64,000 bases of DNA, taken from Myxococcales bacterium (GTDB taxonomy: Bacteria > Myxococcota_A > Polyangia > Haliangiales > Haliangiaceae). This document shows positions 35,508 to 45,712 of this stretch, one piece after another. The notes under the pieces are model-generated. The model searched no databases and was not told the DNA's origin. It worked only from the letters and a program-made list of their open reading frames with translations. The DNA is taken from positions 1 to 64,000 of the forward strand of contig JAQBQE010000025.1 of assembly GCA_028287135.1 (NCBI GenBank), in the 5' to 3' direction. The stretch's first letter is position 1. Every line of letters starts with the position of its first letter. Position numbers and translations under genes: made by a program.

Positions 35508-38381
35508 ATGCACGAAATCGGGGAGGCTGCGCGTTTGATCGCCATGACACTCCGCGACCTCATCGACGGACTGCAAGGCGCCCGTGTGATCGGCGACGAC
35601 GCTGGCGAGGTCCGCGCCGTTCGCAGTGATTCTCGCGAGGTCCAGCCCGGCGACGTGTTCGTCGCGGTCCGGGGAATTCGCTCGGACGGTCACGCGTTCG
35701 TGACGACGGCGCTCGAGCGCGGCGCGGCTGCCGTCGTGGTCGAGCGCGAGGATGCGGCGCCCGGCAGCAAGGTGCCGGTCGTCGTGGTGCCGAATGGTGC
35801 GGTCGCCCTCGGCGTCCTGGTCGGACGCGCGCTCGGCGATCCGGCCAAGGCGATGACGCTGATCGGCATCACCGGCACCAACGGCAAGACCACGACGACC
35901 TACCTGGTCGAGGCCATCCTCACGGCGGCGGGTCACAAGGTCGGCGTGATCGGGACGGTGACCTACCGCTGGCCGGGTCACAGCTTCGACGCGCCGTACA
36001 CGACGCCGACGCCGCAGGTGCTCCACGAGACGTTCGCGAAGATGCGCGATGCGGGCTGCACCCACGTCGTCATGGAGGTGTCGTCGATCGCGATCTCGAT
36101 GGACCGGATCGCGGGCGTGCAGTTCGCCGTCACCGGGTTCTCGAACCTGACCCAGGACCACCTCGACGTTCACGGATCGATGGAGGCCTATCGCGATGCG
36201 AAGCGCCGGCTGTTCTCCGATCACACCCGCGGGGTCGCCGTCGTCAACATCGACGATCCCGAGGGCGACGGCATGGTCGACGCGACCAAGGGTCCGGTGA
36301 TGCGGGTGACCGCTGCCACCGAGAGCACGCGCAGCGACACCGAGATCCGGGTCACCGAGCAGCACTCGACGGTGCGCGGGATCGAGGCCACGATCTGGAC
36401 CCCGCGCGGTGACATCGCGATCACGGCGAAGCCGCTGATCGGCCGCTACAACGTCGATAACCTCGCCCTCGCGGTCGCGATCGGCGAGGCGCTCGTTCTG
36501 CCGCACGAGGCGATCAGCCGCGGGATCGCAGCGCTGGCCGGCGTTCCCGGTCGCGTGGAGCGCGTGGCCAACACCGCCGACCTCGACATCCTCGTCGACT
36601 ACGCGCACACGCCCGATGCGCTGCGTAACGTGCTGAGCGCGCTCCGGCCGCTGACCAGGCGGCGCCTGATCTGCGTGTTCGGATGCGGCGGCGATCGCGA
36701 CCCGACCAAGCGGCCGAAGATGGGCGCTGCGGTCGCGGAGCTCGCGGACCTCGCGGTGGTCACCAGTGACAACCCGCGCACCGAGGATCCCCGCACGATC
36801 CTCGATCAGATCCTGCCCGGCGTTCCCAGGCCGTTCCTCGTCGAGGTCGATCGCGAGATCGCGATCCGCGCGGCGATCGCCGAGGCGACGCACGGAGACG
36901 TCGTGCTGATCGCTGGCAAGGGTCACGAGGACTACCAGATCGTCGGCACGACCAAGCACCACTTCGACGATCGCGAGAAGGCGGCCGAGGCCACGCTCCT
37001 GCGCGAGTCCCGGCTCGTCGCCAGTCTGGCCCGCGACGCCGGCGGCGAGGCCTCGGTCACCTCGGATACCCAGGTCGACCGGATCGTGATCGACAGTCGC
37101 AAGGCGCTGCCCGGCTCGCTGTACGTCGCGATCAAGGGCGAGCAGCACGATGGTCACGGCTTCTGCGCGACCGCGGTCGAGACCGGCGCGGTCGCGGTGA
37201 TGGTCGATCACCGGGTGGAGGGAATCTCCGTTCCGCAGATCGTCGTCGCCGACACGCGAATCGCGCTCGGCAAGATTGCCCGGCACCACCGTCGGGCGTG
37301 GACCCTCGAGGGCAAGAAGATCATCGGCATCACGGGCTCGGCCGGCAAGACCACGACCAAGGAGCTGACCCGCGCTGCGCTCGCCGCGGCAGGTCCAACG
37401 CTCGCCGCCGAGGGCTCGCTCAACAACGAGACCGGCGTCCCGCTGACGCTGCTCGGCCTGCGCCTGTTCCATCACTACGGCGTGATCGAGATGGGCATGC
37501 GCGGCGCCGGTCAAATCGAATATCTGACCCGGATCGCGGAGCCCGACGTCGCGGTCGTGGTCAACGCCGGCAGCGCACACATCGAGCTCCTCGGCTCGAC
37601 CGATGCGATCGCCAGGGCGAAGGCCGAGATCTGGCTCGGCCTCCGTGACGGCGGCACCATCGTGCGCCCCGCCGACGACGAGCGGCTCGGCGTTCTCGCG
37701 CGTACACACCGCCCCAAGGCGCGTCACGTCACGTTCGGCGAGATCGACGCCGCGGACGTGCGTCTCGTCGAGTACAAGCCGCTCGACGCGGGCGGCACGC
37801 TCCTCCTCGATGTGTTCGGTGCGCGGCGCGAGCTCCAGCTCCAGCTCCTCGGTCGCCACGCCGCGATCGACGCGTGCGCTGCGATCGCGGCAGCGCATGC
37901 CGCCGGGGCGTCGATCGACGAGGCGCTCTCGGGGCTCACGCGTGCACGCCCGCCGTCGATGCGTGGCGAGGTGATCGAGGTCGCGGGCCGCAAGGTGATC
38001 GTCGACTGCTACAACGCGAACCCGGCGTCGATGGCCGCCGCGCTGCGTGCGCTCGCCGAGCGTGCGCACGGCCACCAGGCGATCGCGATCGTCGGCGACA
38101 TGCTCGAGCTCGGCACGCACTCACCGGCGGCGCATCGCGATGTGGGCGCCCTCGCTCGCGAGCTCGGCCTCGGCGTGATCGCGCTCGGGGATCAAGCCAC
38201 CGAGGTGGTGTCCTCGTTCGCCGGCGCGACCGACCTGGCCGCGGAGATCGCGGAGACTCCGGCTGCGGCTGCCAGCCGCGTCCTCGAGCGCTCGTCGGCG
38301 GGTGACTGGATCCTGCTCAAGGCTTCACGCGGGATGAAGCTTGAACGCGTCCTCGATGCTCTGAAGGAGGCGACTCGTTAA
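35508..38381 (+). CDS. murE-murF: fused MurE-MurF ligase (DAP- and D-Ala-D-Ala-adding enzymes)
   Basis: A single frame of 957 residues with two complete Mur ligases. Residues ~13-490 are MurE: SDSREVQPGDVFVAV, P-loop GITGTNGKTTTT (123-131), FSNLTQDHLDVHGSMEAY, carbamylated-Lys region, and DNPRTEDP (Asp421-Arg424), the meso-DAP specificity motif; it ends DREKAAEATLL. Residues ~505-957 are MurF: IDSRKALPGSLYVAIKG, P-loop GITGSAGKTTTK (610-618), LNNETGVPLTLLGL, EMGMRGAGQI, DCYNANPASMAAAL. Both domains keep their catalytic residues. ATG 35544 (residue 13, MTLRDLIDGL) may be the true start. The fusion joins consecutive steps of cytoplasmic murein precursor synthesis and suggests channelling of UDP-MurNAc-tripeptide. 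Confidence 0.95.
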   Translation: MHEIGEAARLIAMTLRDLIDGLQGARVIGDDAGEVRAVRSDSREVQPGDVFVAVRGIRSDGHAFVTTALERGAAAVVVEREDAAPGSKVPVVVVPNGAVALGVLVGRALGDPAKAMTLIGITGTNGKTTTTYLVEAILTAAGHKVGVIGTVTYRWPGHSFDAPYTTPTPQVLHETFAKMRDAGCTHVVMEVSSIAISMDRIAGVQFAVTGFSNLTQDHLDVHGSMEAYRDAKRRLFSDHTRGVAVVNIDDPEGDGMVDATKGPVMRVTAATESTRSDTEIRVTEQHSTVRGIEATIWTPRGDIAITAKPLIGRYNVDNLALAVAIGEALVLPHEAISRGIAALAGVPGRVERVANTADLDILVDYAHTPDALRNVLSALRPLTRRRLICVFGCGGDRDPTKRPKMGAAVAELADLAVVTSDNPRTEDPRTILDQILPGVPRPFLVEVDREIAIRAAIAEATHGDVVLIAGKGHEDYQIVGTTKHHFDDREKAAEATLLRESRLVASLARDAGGEASVTSDTQVDRIVIDSRKALPGSLYVAIKGEQHDGHGFCATAVETGAVAVMVDHRVEGISVPQIVVADTRIALGKIARHHRRAWTLEGKKIIGITGSAGKTTTKELTRAALAAAGPTLAAEGSLNNETGVPLTLLGLRLFHHYGVIEMGMRGAGQIEYLTRIAEPDVAVVVNAGSAHIELLGSTDAIARAKAEIWLGLRDGGTIVRPADDERLGVLARTHRPKARHVTFGEIDAADVRLVEYKPLDAGGTLLLDVFGARRELQLQLLGRHAAIDACAAIAAAHAAGASIDEALSGLTRARPPSMRGEVIEVAGRKVIVDCYNANPASMAAALRALAERAHGHQAIAIVGDMLELGTHSPAAHRDVGALARELGLGVIALGDQATEVVSSFAGATDLAAEIAETPAAAASRVLERSSAGDWILLKASRGMKLERVLDALKEATR

Positions 38382-39533
38382 GTGCTTTTTCACCTGCTCT
38401 ACAAGGTGCTCGGCGACGACATCGGATTTCTCCGGGTGTTTCGCTACACGTCGACCCGCATCCTCGCCGCCGCGATCACGGCGCTGATCCTGTCGTTCGT
38501 GATCGGGCCGTGGTTCATCGAGCGGCTCAAGTCCCGGCAGATCGGCGAGACGATCCGCACCGACGGGCCGGAGACCCACTTCAAGAAGGCTGGGACGCCG
38601 ACGATGGGCGGCTCGCTGATCCTGTTCTGTCTCGCGGTGTCGACGCTGCTGTGGTGCGACCTGACCAACGGCTTTGTCTGGCTCGCGCTCAGCGTCACCG
38701 TCGGGTTCGGCGCGATCGGGTTCGCGGACGATTACGCGAAGGTCGCGAAGAAGAACAAGAAGGGGATCTCCGGCAAGCTCCGGCTTATCCTCGAATTCAC
38801 GATCGCCGGCGCCGCGATGACGTACCTGTTCTATTCGGATCTTATGCCTCCGGACGTGCGCTTGCACCTCCAGGTCCCGTTCACCGACTTCTACAAGCAG
38901 GGCATCGTGATGCCCGCGTGGATGTACGTCACGTTCGGTGCGTTCGTCGTCGTCGGCGCCGCGAACGCCGTCAACCTGACCGATGGGCTCGACGGACTCG
39001 CGATCGGTCCGTCGATCATGAACGCAGGCACGTTCCTGATCTTCGCGTACATCGCCGGCGTTCAGACCACGCTCGTCGTCCGCGGTGGTGAAGAGGTCAC
39101 GATCGCGGAGTACCTCCACGTCGCGCACATCATCGGCGTCGAGGAGCTCGCGATCTTCGCGGCCGCGCTGTTCGGGGCCGGGATCGGCTTCCTCTGGTAC
39201 AACACGTACCCCGCGCAGGTGTTCATGGGCGACGTCGGCTCGCTCGGCCTCGGCGGTGCGATCGGCATGCTCGCCGTGCTGACCAAGAACGAGATCGTGC
39301 TCCTGATCGTCGGCGGCCTGTTCGTGATCGAGACGCTGTCCGTCGTGATCCAGACCGGTGTGTTCAAGTACACCCGGTTGCGAACCGGCAAGGGAAAGCG
39401 CGTGTTCTTGATGGCGCCGATCCATCATCACTACGAGAAGAAGGGCTGGGACGAACCCAAGATCATCGTCCGGTTCTGGCTGATCTCCGCGCTGCTCGCC
39501 CTGGTCGCTCTCGGCACCCTGAAGTTCCGATGA
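38382..39533 (+). CDS. mraY: phospho-N-acetylmuramoyl-pentapeptide transferase
   Basis: 383 residues from GTG 38382, directly after the murF stop and behind a strong GAAGGAGG at 38363-38370. About ten transmembrane helices. Family motifs: GTPTMGGSLIL, the catalytic aspartates in GFADDYAK and NAVNLTDGLDGLAIGP, FMGDVGSLGLGG, and APIHHHYEKKGWDEPKI. It transfers phospho-MurNAc-pentapeptide to undecaprenyl phosphate, making lipid I at the inner membrane. It overlaps murD by ATGA (39530-39533). Confidence 0.97.
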   Translation: MLFHLLYKVLGDDIGFLRVFRYTSTRILAAAITALILSFVIGPWFIERLKSRQIGETIRTDGPETHFKKAGTPTMGGSLILFCLAVSTLLWCDLTNGFVWLALSVTVGFGAIGFADDYAKVAKKNKKGISGKLRLILEFTIAGAAMTYLFYSDLMPPDVRLHLQVPFTDFYKQGIVMPAWMYVTFGAFVVVGAANAVNLTDGLDGLAIGPSIMNAGTFLIFAYIAGVQTTLVVRGGEEVTIAEYLHVAHIIGVEELAIFAAALFGAGIGFLWYNTYPAQVFMGDVGSLGLGGAIGMLAVLTKNEIVLLIVGGLFVIETLSVVIQTGVFKYTRLRTGKGKRVFLMAPIHHHYEKKGWDEPKIIVRFWLISALLALVALGTLKFR

Positions 39534-40936
39534 GCGCGCGCATGGATCTCGATGGCAAGACCGTCGTGGTGGTCGGTCTCGCGCAGACCGGCATCGCGGT
39601 CGCGAAGTTCTGCGCGAAGCGCGGCGCACGCGTGATCGTCACCGATGGAAAATCCGCGGAGCAGCTCGCGACCCAGGTCAGCCAGCTCGACGGCGTCGAT
39701 GTCCGGTTCGAGCTCGGTGGCCACAACCTCACGACCTATCTCGCGGCAGAGCTCATCGTGATGTCGCCCGGTGTCCCATCGTTGCCCGAGACCCGCGGCG
39801 CGGCGGCCGCGGGCATCGAGGTGATCGCGGAGATCGAGCTCGCGTACCGGTTCCTCGATCCGGGAGCCACCGTCCTTGCGATCACCGGCACCAACGGCAA
39901 GTCGACGACCACGGCGCTGACCGGCAAGCTGTGCGAGGCGTCGGGACGCCCGACGTTCTGCGGCGGCAACCTCGGCAACATGCCGATGATCGATGCGGTC
40001 GATCACCCCGCGAATGTGCCCGGCGGACTGATCGTCGTCGAGGTCGCGGCGTTCATGCTCGAGAACTGCTCGACGTTCCGCGCACGGGCCGGCGTGCTGA
40101 CGAACATCACCGAGGATCACCTCGATCGGTTCGGCACGATGGAGCGCTACGCGGAGATGAAGGGCCGGATCTGGGACTTCCAGCGCGCCGGGGATCTCGC
40201 GATCGCGAATGCCGCGGATCCATGGGTGGTCCGCGAGACCGCCGGGATTCCGTCCGAGGTCTACCTGTTCGACTCGCGTCCGGGCGCCTCCGTCGAGCGT
40301 GGCGCGTTCCTGTCCGCGGACCGCACGCAGATCGTGCTGCGCATGCCGGGGCTCGGCGAGGAACGCTACCCGGTCGACGATCTCGTCATCGTGGGCAACC
40401 ACAACATGGAGAACGCGATGTGCGCGTATCTCTCGGCGCGTGGTGCCGGCGTCCCGATCGAGGCAGTGCGCGCGGGCGCCCGTGCGTATCGCCCGCTCCC
40501 GCACCGGATGGAGCTCGTCGGCGACAAGAGCAACATCTACTTCTACGACGACAGCAAGGGCACCAACGTCGCGTCGGTCGCCGCTTCCGTCCGCGGCTTC
40601 CCGCGCCCGCTCGTGCTGATCGCAGGCGGCGTCGACAAGGGCGGCTCGTACGAGCCCATGCTCGAAGCGCTCGACGGCGTGTGCAAGGGAATCATCCTCA
40701 TTGGTAAGGCAGCCCCGCTGATCCGTGACGCTGCGATCGCACACCGCGCGGAGTACCCGGTGATCGATGCCGCGGACATGCACGAAGCTGTGCGCCGGGC
40801 GACCGAGCTGTGCTCGTCGGGGGACGCTGTCGTGCTGTCACCGGCCTGCGCGAGCTACGACATGTTCCAGAACTTCGGCCATCGCGGCCGCGTGTTTCGC
40901 GAAGCGGTCGCGGCGGTCGGCGCGACGCCGAAATAG
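39530..40936 (+). CDS. murD: UDP-N-acetylmuramoylalanine-D-glutamate ligase
   Basis: 468 residues. N-terminal Rossmann-like domain (KTVVVVGLAQTGIAVAKFCAKRGARVIVTD), P-loop GTNGKST (120-126), GGNLGNMP, NITEDHLDRFGTMERYAEMKGRI, and the C-terminal ligase domain with HRMELVGDKSNIYFYDDSKGTNVASV, ILIAGGVDKG-type sequence and LSPACASYDMFQNFGHRG. It adds D-glutamate to UDP-MurNAc-L-Ala in the cytoplasm. It starts inside the mraY stop. A stem-loop follows the stop, so the ftsI-murD segment may end here. Confidence 0.97.
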   Translation: MSARMDLDGKTVVVVGLAQTGIAVAKFCAKRGARVIVTDGKSAEQLATQVSQLDGVDVRFELGGHNLTTYLAAELIVMSPGVPSLPETRGAAAAGIEVIAEIELAYRFLDPGATVLAITGTNGKSTTTALTGKLCEASGRPTFCGGNLGNMPMIDAVDHPANVPGGLIVVEVAAFMLENCSTFRARAGVLTNITEDHLDRFGTMERYAEMKGRIWDFQRAGDLAIANAADPWVVRETAGIPSEVYLFDSRPGASVERGAFLSADRTQIVLRMPGLGEERYPVDDLVIVGNHNMENAMCAYLSARGAGVPIEAVRAGARAYRPLPHRMELVGDKSNIYFYDDSKGTNVASVAASVRGFPRPLVLIAGGVDKGGSYEPMLEALDGVCKGIILIGKAAPLIRDAAIAHRAEYPVIDAADMHEAVRRATELCSSGDAVVLSPACASYDMFQNFGHRGRVFREAVAAVGATPK

Positions 40937-40942
40937 CCGCAA

Positions 40943-40966
40943 GCCCGATGTCCAGAGACACCGGGC
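40943..40966 (+). terminator. stem-loop after murD
   Basis: GCCCG-A-TGTC pairs with GACA-C-CGGGC around a CAGA loop (10 bp, one mismatch), 6 bases past the murD stop. There is no U-tract. It separates murD from the small minus-strand gene and from ftsW. Confidence 0.45.
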
Positions 40967-41018
40967 CTGCCGAAATCACAAATACGCGAGCGCCGACGCG
41001 CATCGCGCGGCTACGTCG

Positions 41019-41099
41019 CTACCGGCGGTAGAAGTAACCGCCGCCGCCAACGAGCAGGAACACGAGCAGCAGAACGACAATCCAGGCAGTGGTAGACAT
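41019..41099 (-). CDS. 26-residue single-pass membrane peptide (DUF3309-like)
   Basis: On the minus strand an AAAGGAG ribosome-binding site is followed by ATG 41099 and a 26-codon frame ending in TAG at 41019. The product is MSTTAWIVVLLLVFLLVGG then GGYFYRR: one hydrophobic helix followed by a Gly-rich and aromatic-basic tail. This is the layout of the DUF3309-type tiny membrane proteins abundant in Proteobacteria. It lies antisense between murD and ftsW in an otherwise empty 391-base gap. The strong ribosome-binding site, rare in this window, makes it convincing. Function unknown. Confidence 0.65.
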   Translation of the reverse strand: MSTTAWIVVLLLVFLLVGGGGYFYRR

Positions 41100-41327
41100 G
41101 GGGTTTCTCCTTTGACCTGGAGAGGAGCAAGCGACATGCCCTGATCGGTGCGAGCTTCTCGCATCCAGGGATCGGTGGTTGCCTTGCCACGTGCTGGCGA
41201 TTCGGCTGCGAGCTGGCCCGTCGATGCCGAGGTCCTACATCCAGGCCGGCTGACCGAGGGTGATCCCGTCGAGCTGCTTCCTGGCTGAAAACTGGCCCGG
41301 AGCAATCGAGGTGACGAGGATGACCGC

Positions 41328-42701
41328 ATGGCAGTCCTCCGTCGGATCTCCGACCGGCGTGGCGAGAAGCGTCTGGGAGCTCCGCGGTTCGCGAAGCTGA
41401 CCGAGCTGATGCGCCGCCTGCGTGCGCGCCGCGCTGCGGATGCACCGACGATCGATCCGACGCTCCCCGCGACCGCGCAGGTCGTCGCGATCCAGCACCC
41501 GAGCGCGACGCTGCCGGAGCGGCCCTACGATCTGTGGCTGCTGACCGCGGTGCTCGGCCTGCTCGGGATGGGGACGGTCGCGATCTATTCGTCGACCGCT
41601 GCCGATGGTCTGACCCGGCTGAACGACGCCTACTACTATCTCGAGCGCCAGCTGACGTTCATCGGGATCGGGGGCGTTGCCCTCTGGATCGGCGCCCGGA
41701 TCGATTACCGCCGGCTCAAGCAGTGGACCTATCCGCTGCTGATGCTGTCGCTGATGCTGCTCGCGGTGGCGCTGCTCGCCCCGGCGCGAAACGGCGCGAG
41801 CCGGTGGATCCCGCTGGGTCCGCTGACGTTCCAGCCCGTCGAGATCGCCAAGCTCGCGCTCGTCACCTATCTCGCGGCCTCGCTCGGTCGCAAGGCGGAC
41901 CGGGTCACCACCTTCACCGTCGGCTTCGTTCCGCACCTCGTGGTGTGCGGCGCGATGATGGTGCTCCTCCTCAAGCAGCCCGACCTCGGCTCCTCGATCG
42001 TGATCGGCGCGACCACGCTCGGGATGCTGTTCATGGCGGGGACCCGCGTCTCGTACATCTTGCTCGCGGTGCTCGCCTCGGCGCCCGTCGCGTATCACCT
42101 GGTCGTCGGGACCCCGTGGCGGCTGCAGCGCTTCCTCGCGTACTTCAATCCCGAGGCGTACGCGAACGGCGAGGCGTACCAGTTCCTCCAGGCGCGGCTC
42201 GCGATGGGTTCGGGCGGGATGTTCGGCGCCGGTCTCGGTGACGGCCATCAGTCGCTCGGCTACATGCCCGAGGCGCACAACGACTTCATCCTCGCGCCGA
42301 TCGGCGAGGAGATGGGCTATCTCGGCGTCGCCGCGATCCTGATCCTGTTCGGGATGCTGCTGTGGCGCGGGATTCGCGCAGCGCTCGGGGCGCGCGACGT
42401 GTTCGGCGGGTACCTCGCGTTCGGGATCACGCTGCTGTTCGCCGTCCAGGTGCTGTTCAACGTCGGTGTCGTCCTCGGGGTGGTCCCGAACAAGGGGATC
42501 ACGTTGCCGCTCGTCAGCTATGGCGGTAGCTCTCTGGTCGTGACGATGTTGCTCGTCGGTCTGCTGCTCAATGTCGGCCGGCGTCCGGAGCGACGCACGG
42601 TGACGGCGGAACAACAGCGCGAGCTCGCGCGTCGTAAGAGGGTGCGTGTTCGCGTGGTCACCGGATCCGGGCCTGCCCGGGGCGCTGCATGCGCCTCCTG
42701 A
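41328..42701 (+). CDS. ftsW: septal peptidoglycan polymerase FtsW
   Basis: 457 residues, SEDS family, about ten transmembrane helices. A ~60-residue basic cytoplasmic N-terminus precedes the first helix. Motifs: GMGTVAIYSSTAADG, FQPVEIAKLALVTYLA, KQPDLGSS, the loop GSGGMFGAGLGDGHQSLGYMPEAHNDFILAPIGEEMGYLG containing the catalytic Asp region, and NKGITLPLVSYGGSSLVV. It polymerises glycan from lipid II together with FtsI. It has a 13-base overlap with murG. Confidence 0.95.
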   Translation: MAVLRRISDRRGEKRLGAPRFAKLTELMRRLRARRAADAPTIDPTLPATAQVVAIQHPSATLPERPYDLWLLTAVLGLLGMGTVAIYSSTAADGLTRLNDAYYYLERQLTFIGIGGVALWIGARIDYRRLKQWTYPLLMLSLMLLAVALLAPARNGASRWIPLGPLTFQPVEIAKLALVTYLAASLGRKADRVTTFTVGFVPHLVVCGAMMVLLLKQPDLGSSIVIGATTLGMLFMAGTRVSYILLAVLASAPVAYHLVVGTPWRLQRFLAYFNPEAYANGEAYQFLQARLAMGSGGMFGAGLGDGHQSLGYMPEAHNDFILAPIGEEMGYLGVAAILILFGMLLWRGIRAALGARDVFGGYLAFGITLLFAVQVLFNVGVVLGVVPNKGITLPLVSYGGSSLVVTMLLVGLLLNVGRRPERRTVTAEQQRELARRKRVRVRVVTGSGPARGAACAS

Positions 42702-43771
42702 TCGCAGGCGGCGGCACGGGCGGTCATCTGTTCCCCGGCGTTGCGATCGCCGAGGAAGCGCGCGCCCGTGACCCGCAGGCGGCGATCCGGTTCGTCGGAA
42801 CCGCGCGGGGAATCGAGGCACGCGTGCTGCCCGAGCTCGGCTGGGAGCTCGATCTGATCGAGGTCTCGGGGCTCAAGACCGTCGGGACGATGGGCGCGCT
42901 CCGCGGCATGGTCCGGCTCCCCAAGGCGCTGCTCCAGGCGCGCAAGGTGATCCGCGCGTTCAAGCCAGACGCCGTCGTCGGCGTCGGCGGCTATGCGTCG
43001 GGCCCGGTCGTGATGATGGCGAAGCTCGCCGGGATCCCGACGGCGATCTGCGAGCAGAACTCGATCCCCGGACTGACCAACAAGATCCTCGGCCGCATGG
43101 TCCGCGCGGTGTTCCTGTCGTTCGAGGAGAGCCGCCGGTTCTTTGCGCCCAAGAAGATCCTGATGACCGGCAATCCGGTCCGCCGCGACTTGCTCGCCCG
43201 GCTGCTCGGTCCCGGTTCGCAGCCGACGACCGACACCGTCCACGTCCTGGTCTGTGGAGGATCACTGGGCGCGGTCGCGGTCAACGAGCTCGCGGCGCAG
43301 GCGCTGATCGCGCTGTCGGCGACGACCCGGCTCTCGATCGTCCACCAGACCGGCGAGAAGGGCCTCGACGACACGGTGAAGCGCTATGCCGCCGCCGGCA
43401 TCACCGCCGACTGCCGCGCGTTCATCAAGGACATGGCGTCGGCGTACCTCGCTGCGGACGTGATCGTCGGGCGCGCCGGCGCGACCACCGTCGCGGAGCT
43501 CGCGATCGCGGGCAAGCCGGCGATCTTCATCCCGTACCCGTTCGCCGCCGACAACCATCAGGAGATCAACGCCCGCGAGATGGCGACCGCCGGCGCGGCG
43601 CTGATGTTCAAGCAGTCCGAGCTCACCGCGGACAAGCTCGCGGATGCACTGCGCCCACTGCTCGTCGATCCGGCGAAGCGCGAGGCGATGGGTGCCGCGA
43701 TGAAAGCCCTCGCGAAGCCCCAGGCTGCGGCCGCTGTCGTCGACTGGGCTGCTGCGTTCGCGACGCCATGA
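42689..43771 (+). CDS. murG: UDP-GlcNAc:lipid I N-acetylglucosaminyltransferase
   Basis: A 360-residue GT-B glycosyltransferase that makes lipid II at the inner face of the membrane. The signature loops are present: IAGGGTGGHLFPG (residues 4-16), VGVGGYASGPVVMMAKL, CEQNSIPGLTNKIL, VCGGSLGAVAVNE, HQTGEKGLDD, and the donor-binding GRAGATTVAELAIAGKPAIFIPYPFAADNHQ. Its start lies inside the 3' end of ftsW. A 215-base gap with a hairpin and a possible coding remnant separates it from murC. Confidence 0.97.
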   Translation: MRLLIAGGGTGGHLFPGVAIAEEARARDPQAAIRFVGTARGIEARVLPELGWELDLIEVSGLKTVGTMGALRGMVRLPKALLQARKVIRAFKPDAVVGVGGYASGPVVMMAKLAGIPTAICEQNSIPGLTNKILGRMVRAVFLSFEESRRFFAPKKILMTGNPVRRDLLARLLGPGSQPTTDTVHVLVCGGSLGAVAVNELAAQALIALSATTRLSIVHQTGEKGLDDTVKRYAAAGITADCRAFIKDMASAYLAADVIVGRAGATTVAELAIAGKPAIFIPYPFAADNHQEINAREMATAGAALMFKQSELTADKLADALRPLLVDPAKREAMGAAMKALAKPQAAAAVVDWAAAFATP

Positions 43772-43778
43772 CCTTGTG

Positions 43779-43802
43779 ATGCCACCTCGAATGGCGTGGC
43801 AT
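43779..43802 (+). terminator. stem-loop after murG
   Basis: ATGCCAC (43779-43785) pairs perfectly with GTGGCAT (43796-43802) around a 10-nt loop, 8 bases after the murG stop. No U-tract follows. The rest of 43803-43986 holds only a broken coding remnant and a short CCTCGTC/GACGAGG inverted repeat ahead of murC. Confidence 0.4.
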
Positions 43803-43986
43803 GAGCTACGCGGTCACGGGCACGATTCCGGTGGCCATCCCCTCGGAAGCGTTCGCGGTGACCGTCAAGTGTTCCACATCTCGCTGGACTACTTCGTGCG
43901 GATCACGACGCTGTGAGCATGGTAAGAAACGCCCGACGGCTCTGGCATAGTCCTCGTCGGACGAGGCGTTAGATCCGCAAGGCAGC

Positions 43987-45432
<1,446 letters not shown>

Positions 45433-45436
45433 CCTC

Positions 45437-45712
45437 ATGAACCGTGTCCTCGTCCTCCTCGTGCTGGCTGCCGCTTGCAAGCAGGCGGAGCCCCCGGCGC
45501 CCGGCAGCGAGATCCTCGCGAAGACGCGGGCGCTGTCCGCGCAGATGTGCGCGTGCAAGGACAAGGCGTGCGCCACGCCGCTGCGCGCGAGCTGGGACGA
45601 GCTGACGCGAGAGATCAGCGGCGTCACGTTCACGGCCGACCAGGTCGAAGGTCTCGCCACCGAAGATCAGCGGTTCATGAAGTGCATGGCCGCCCTCGAC
45701 CCTGTGCCATGA
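45437..45712 (+). CDS. small cysteine-containing lipoprotein (91 aa)
   Basis: The start at ATG 45437 gives a lipobox signal (MNRVLVLLVLAAACKQ). The mature part (~75 residues) has a short helix with a close Cys cluster (MCACKDKACATPL), an acidic-aromatic helix (SWDELTREI) and a final Cys (RFMKCMAALD). It is wedged between murC and murB, overlapping murB by ATGA, so it is expressed with the cell-wall genes. No known family; it resembles the many short Cys-bearing lipoproteins of myxobacteria. Confidence 0.7.
   Translation: MNRVLVLLVLAAACKQAEPPAPGSEILAKTRALSAQMCACKDKACATPLRASWDELTREISGVTFTADQVEGLATEDQRFMKCMAALDPVP

Noticed and set aside
35391..38120. 909-codon minus-strand frame opposite murE-murF
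   Set aside because: Exactly antisense to a clear fusion gene, rich in R/D/H repeats, with no motif.
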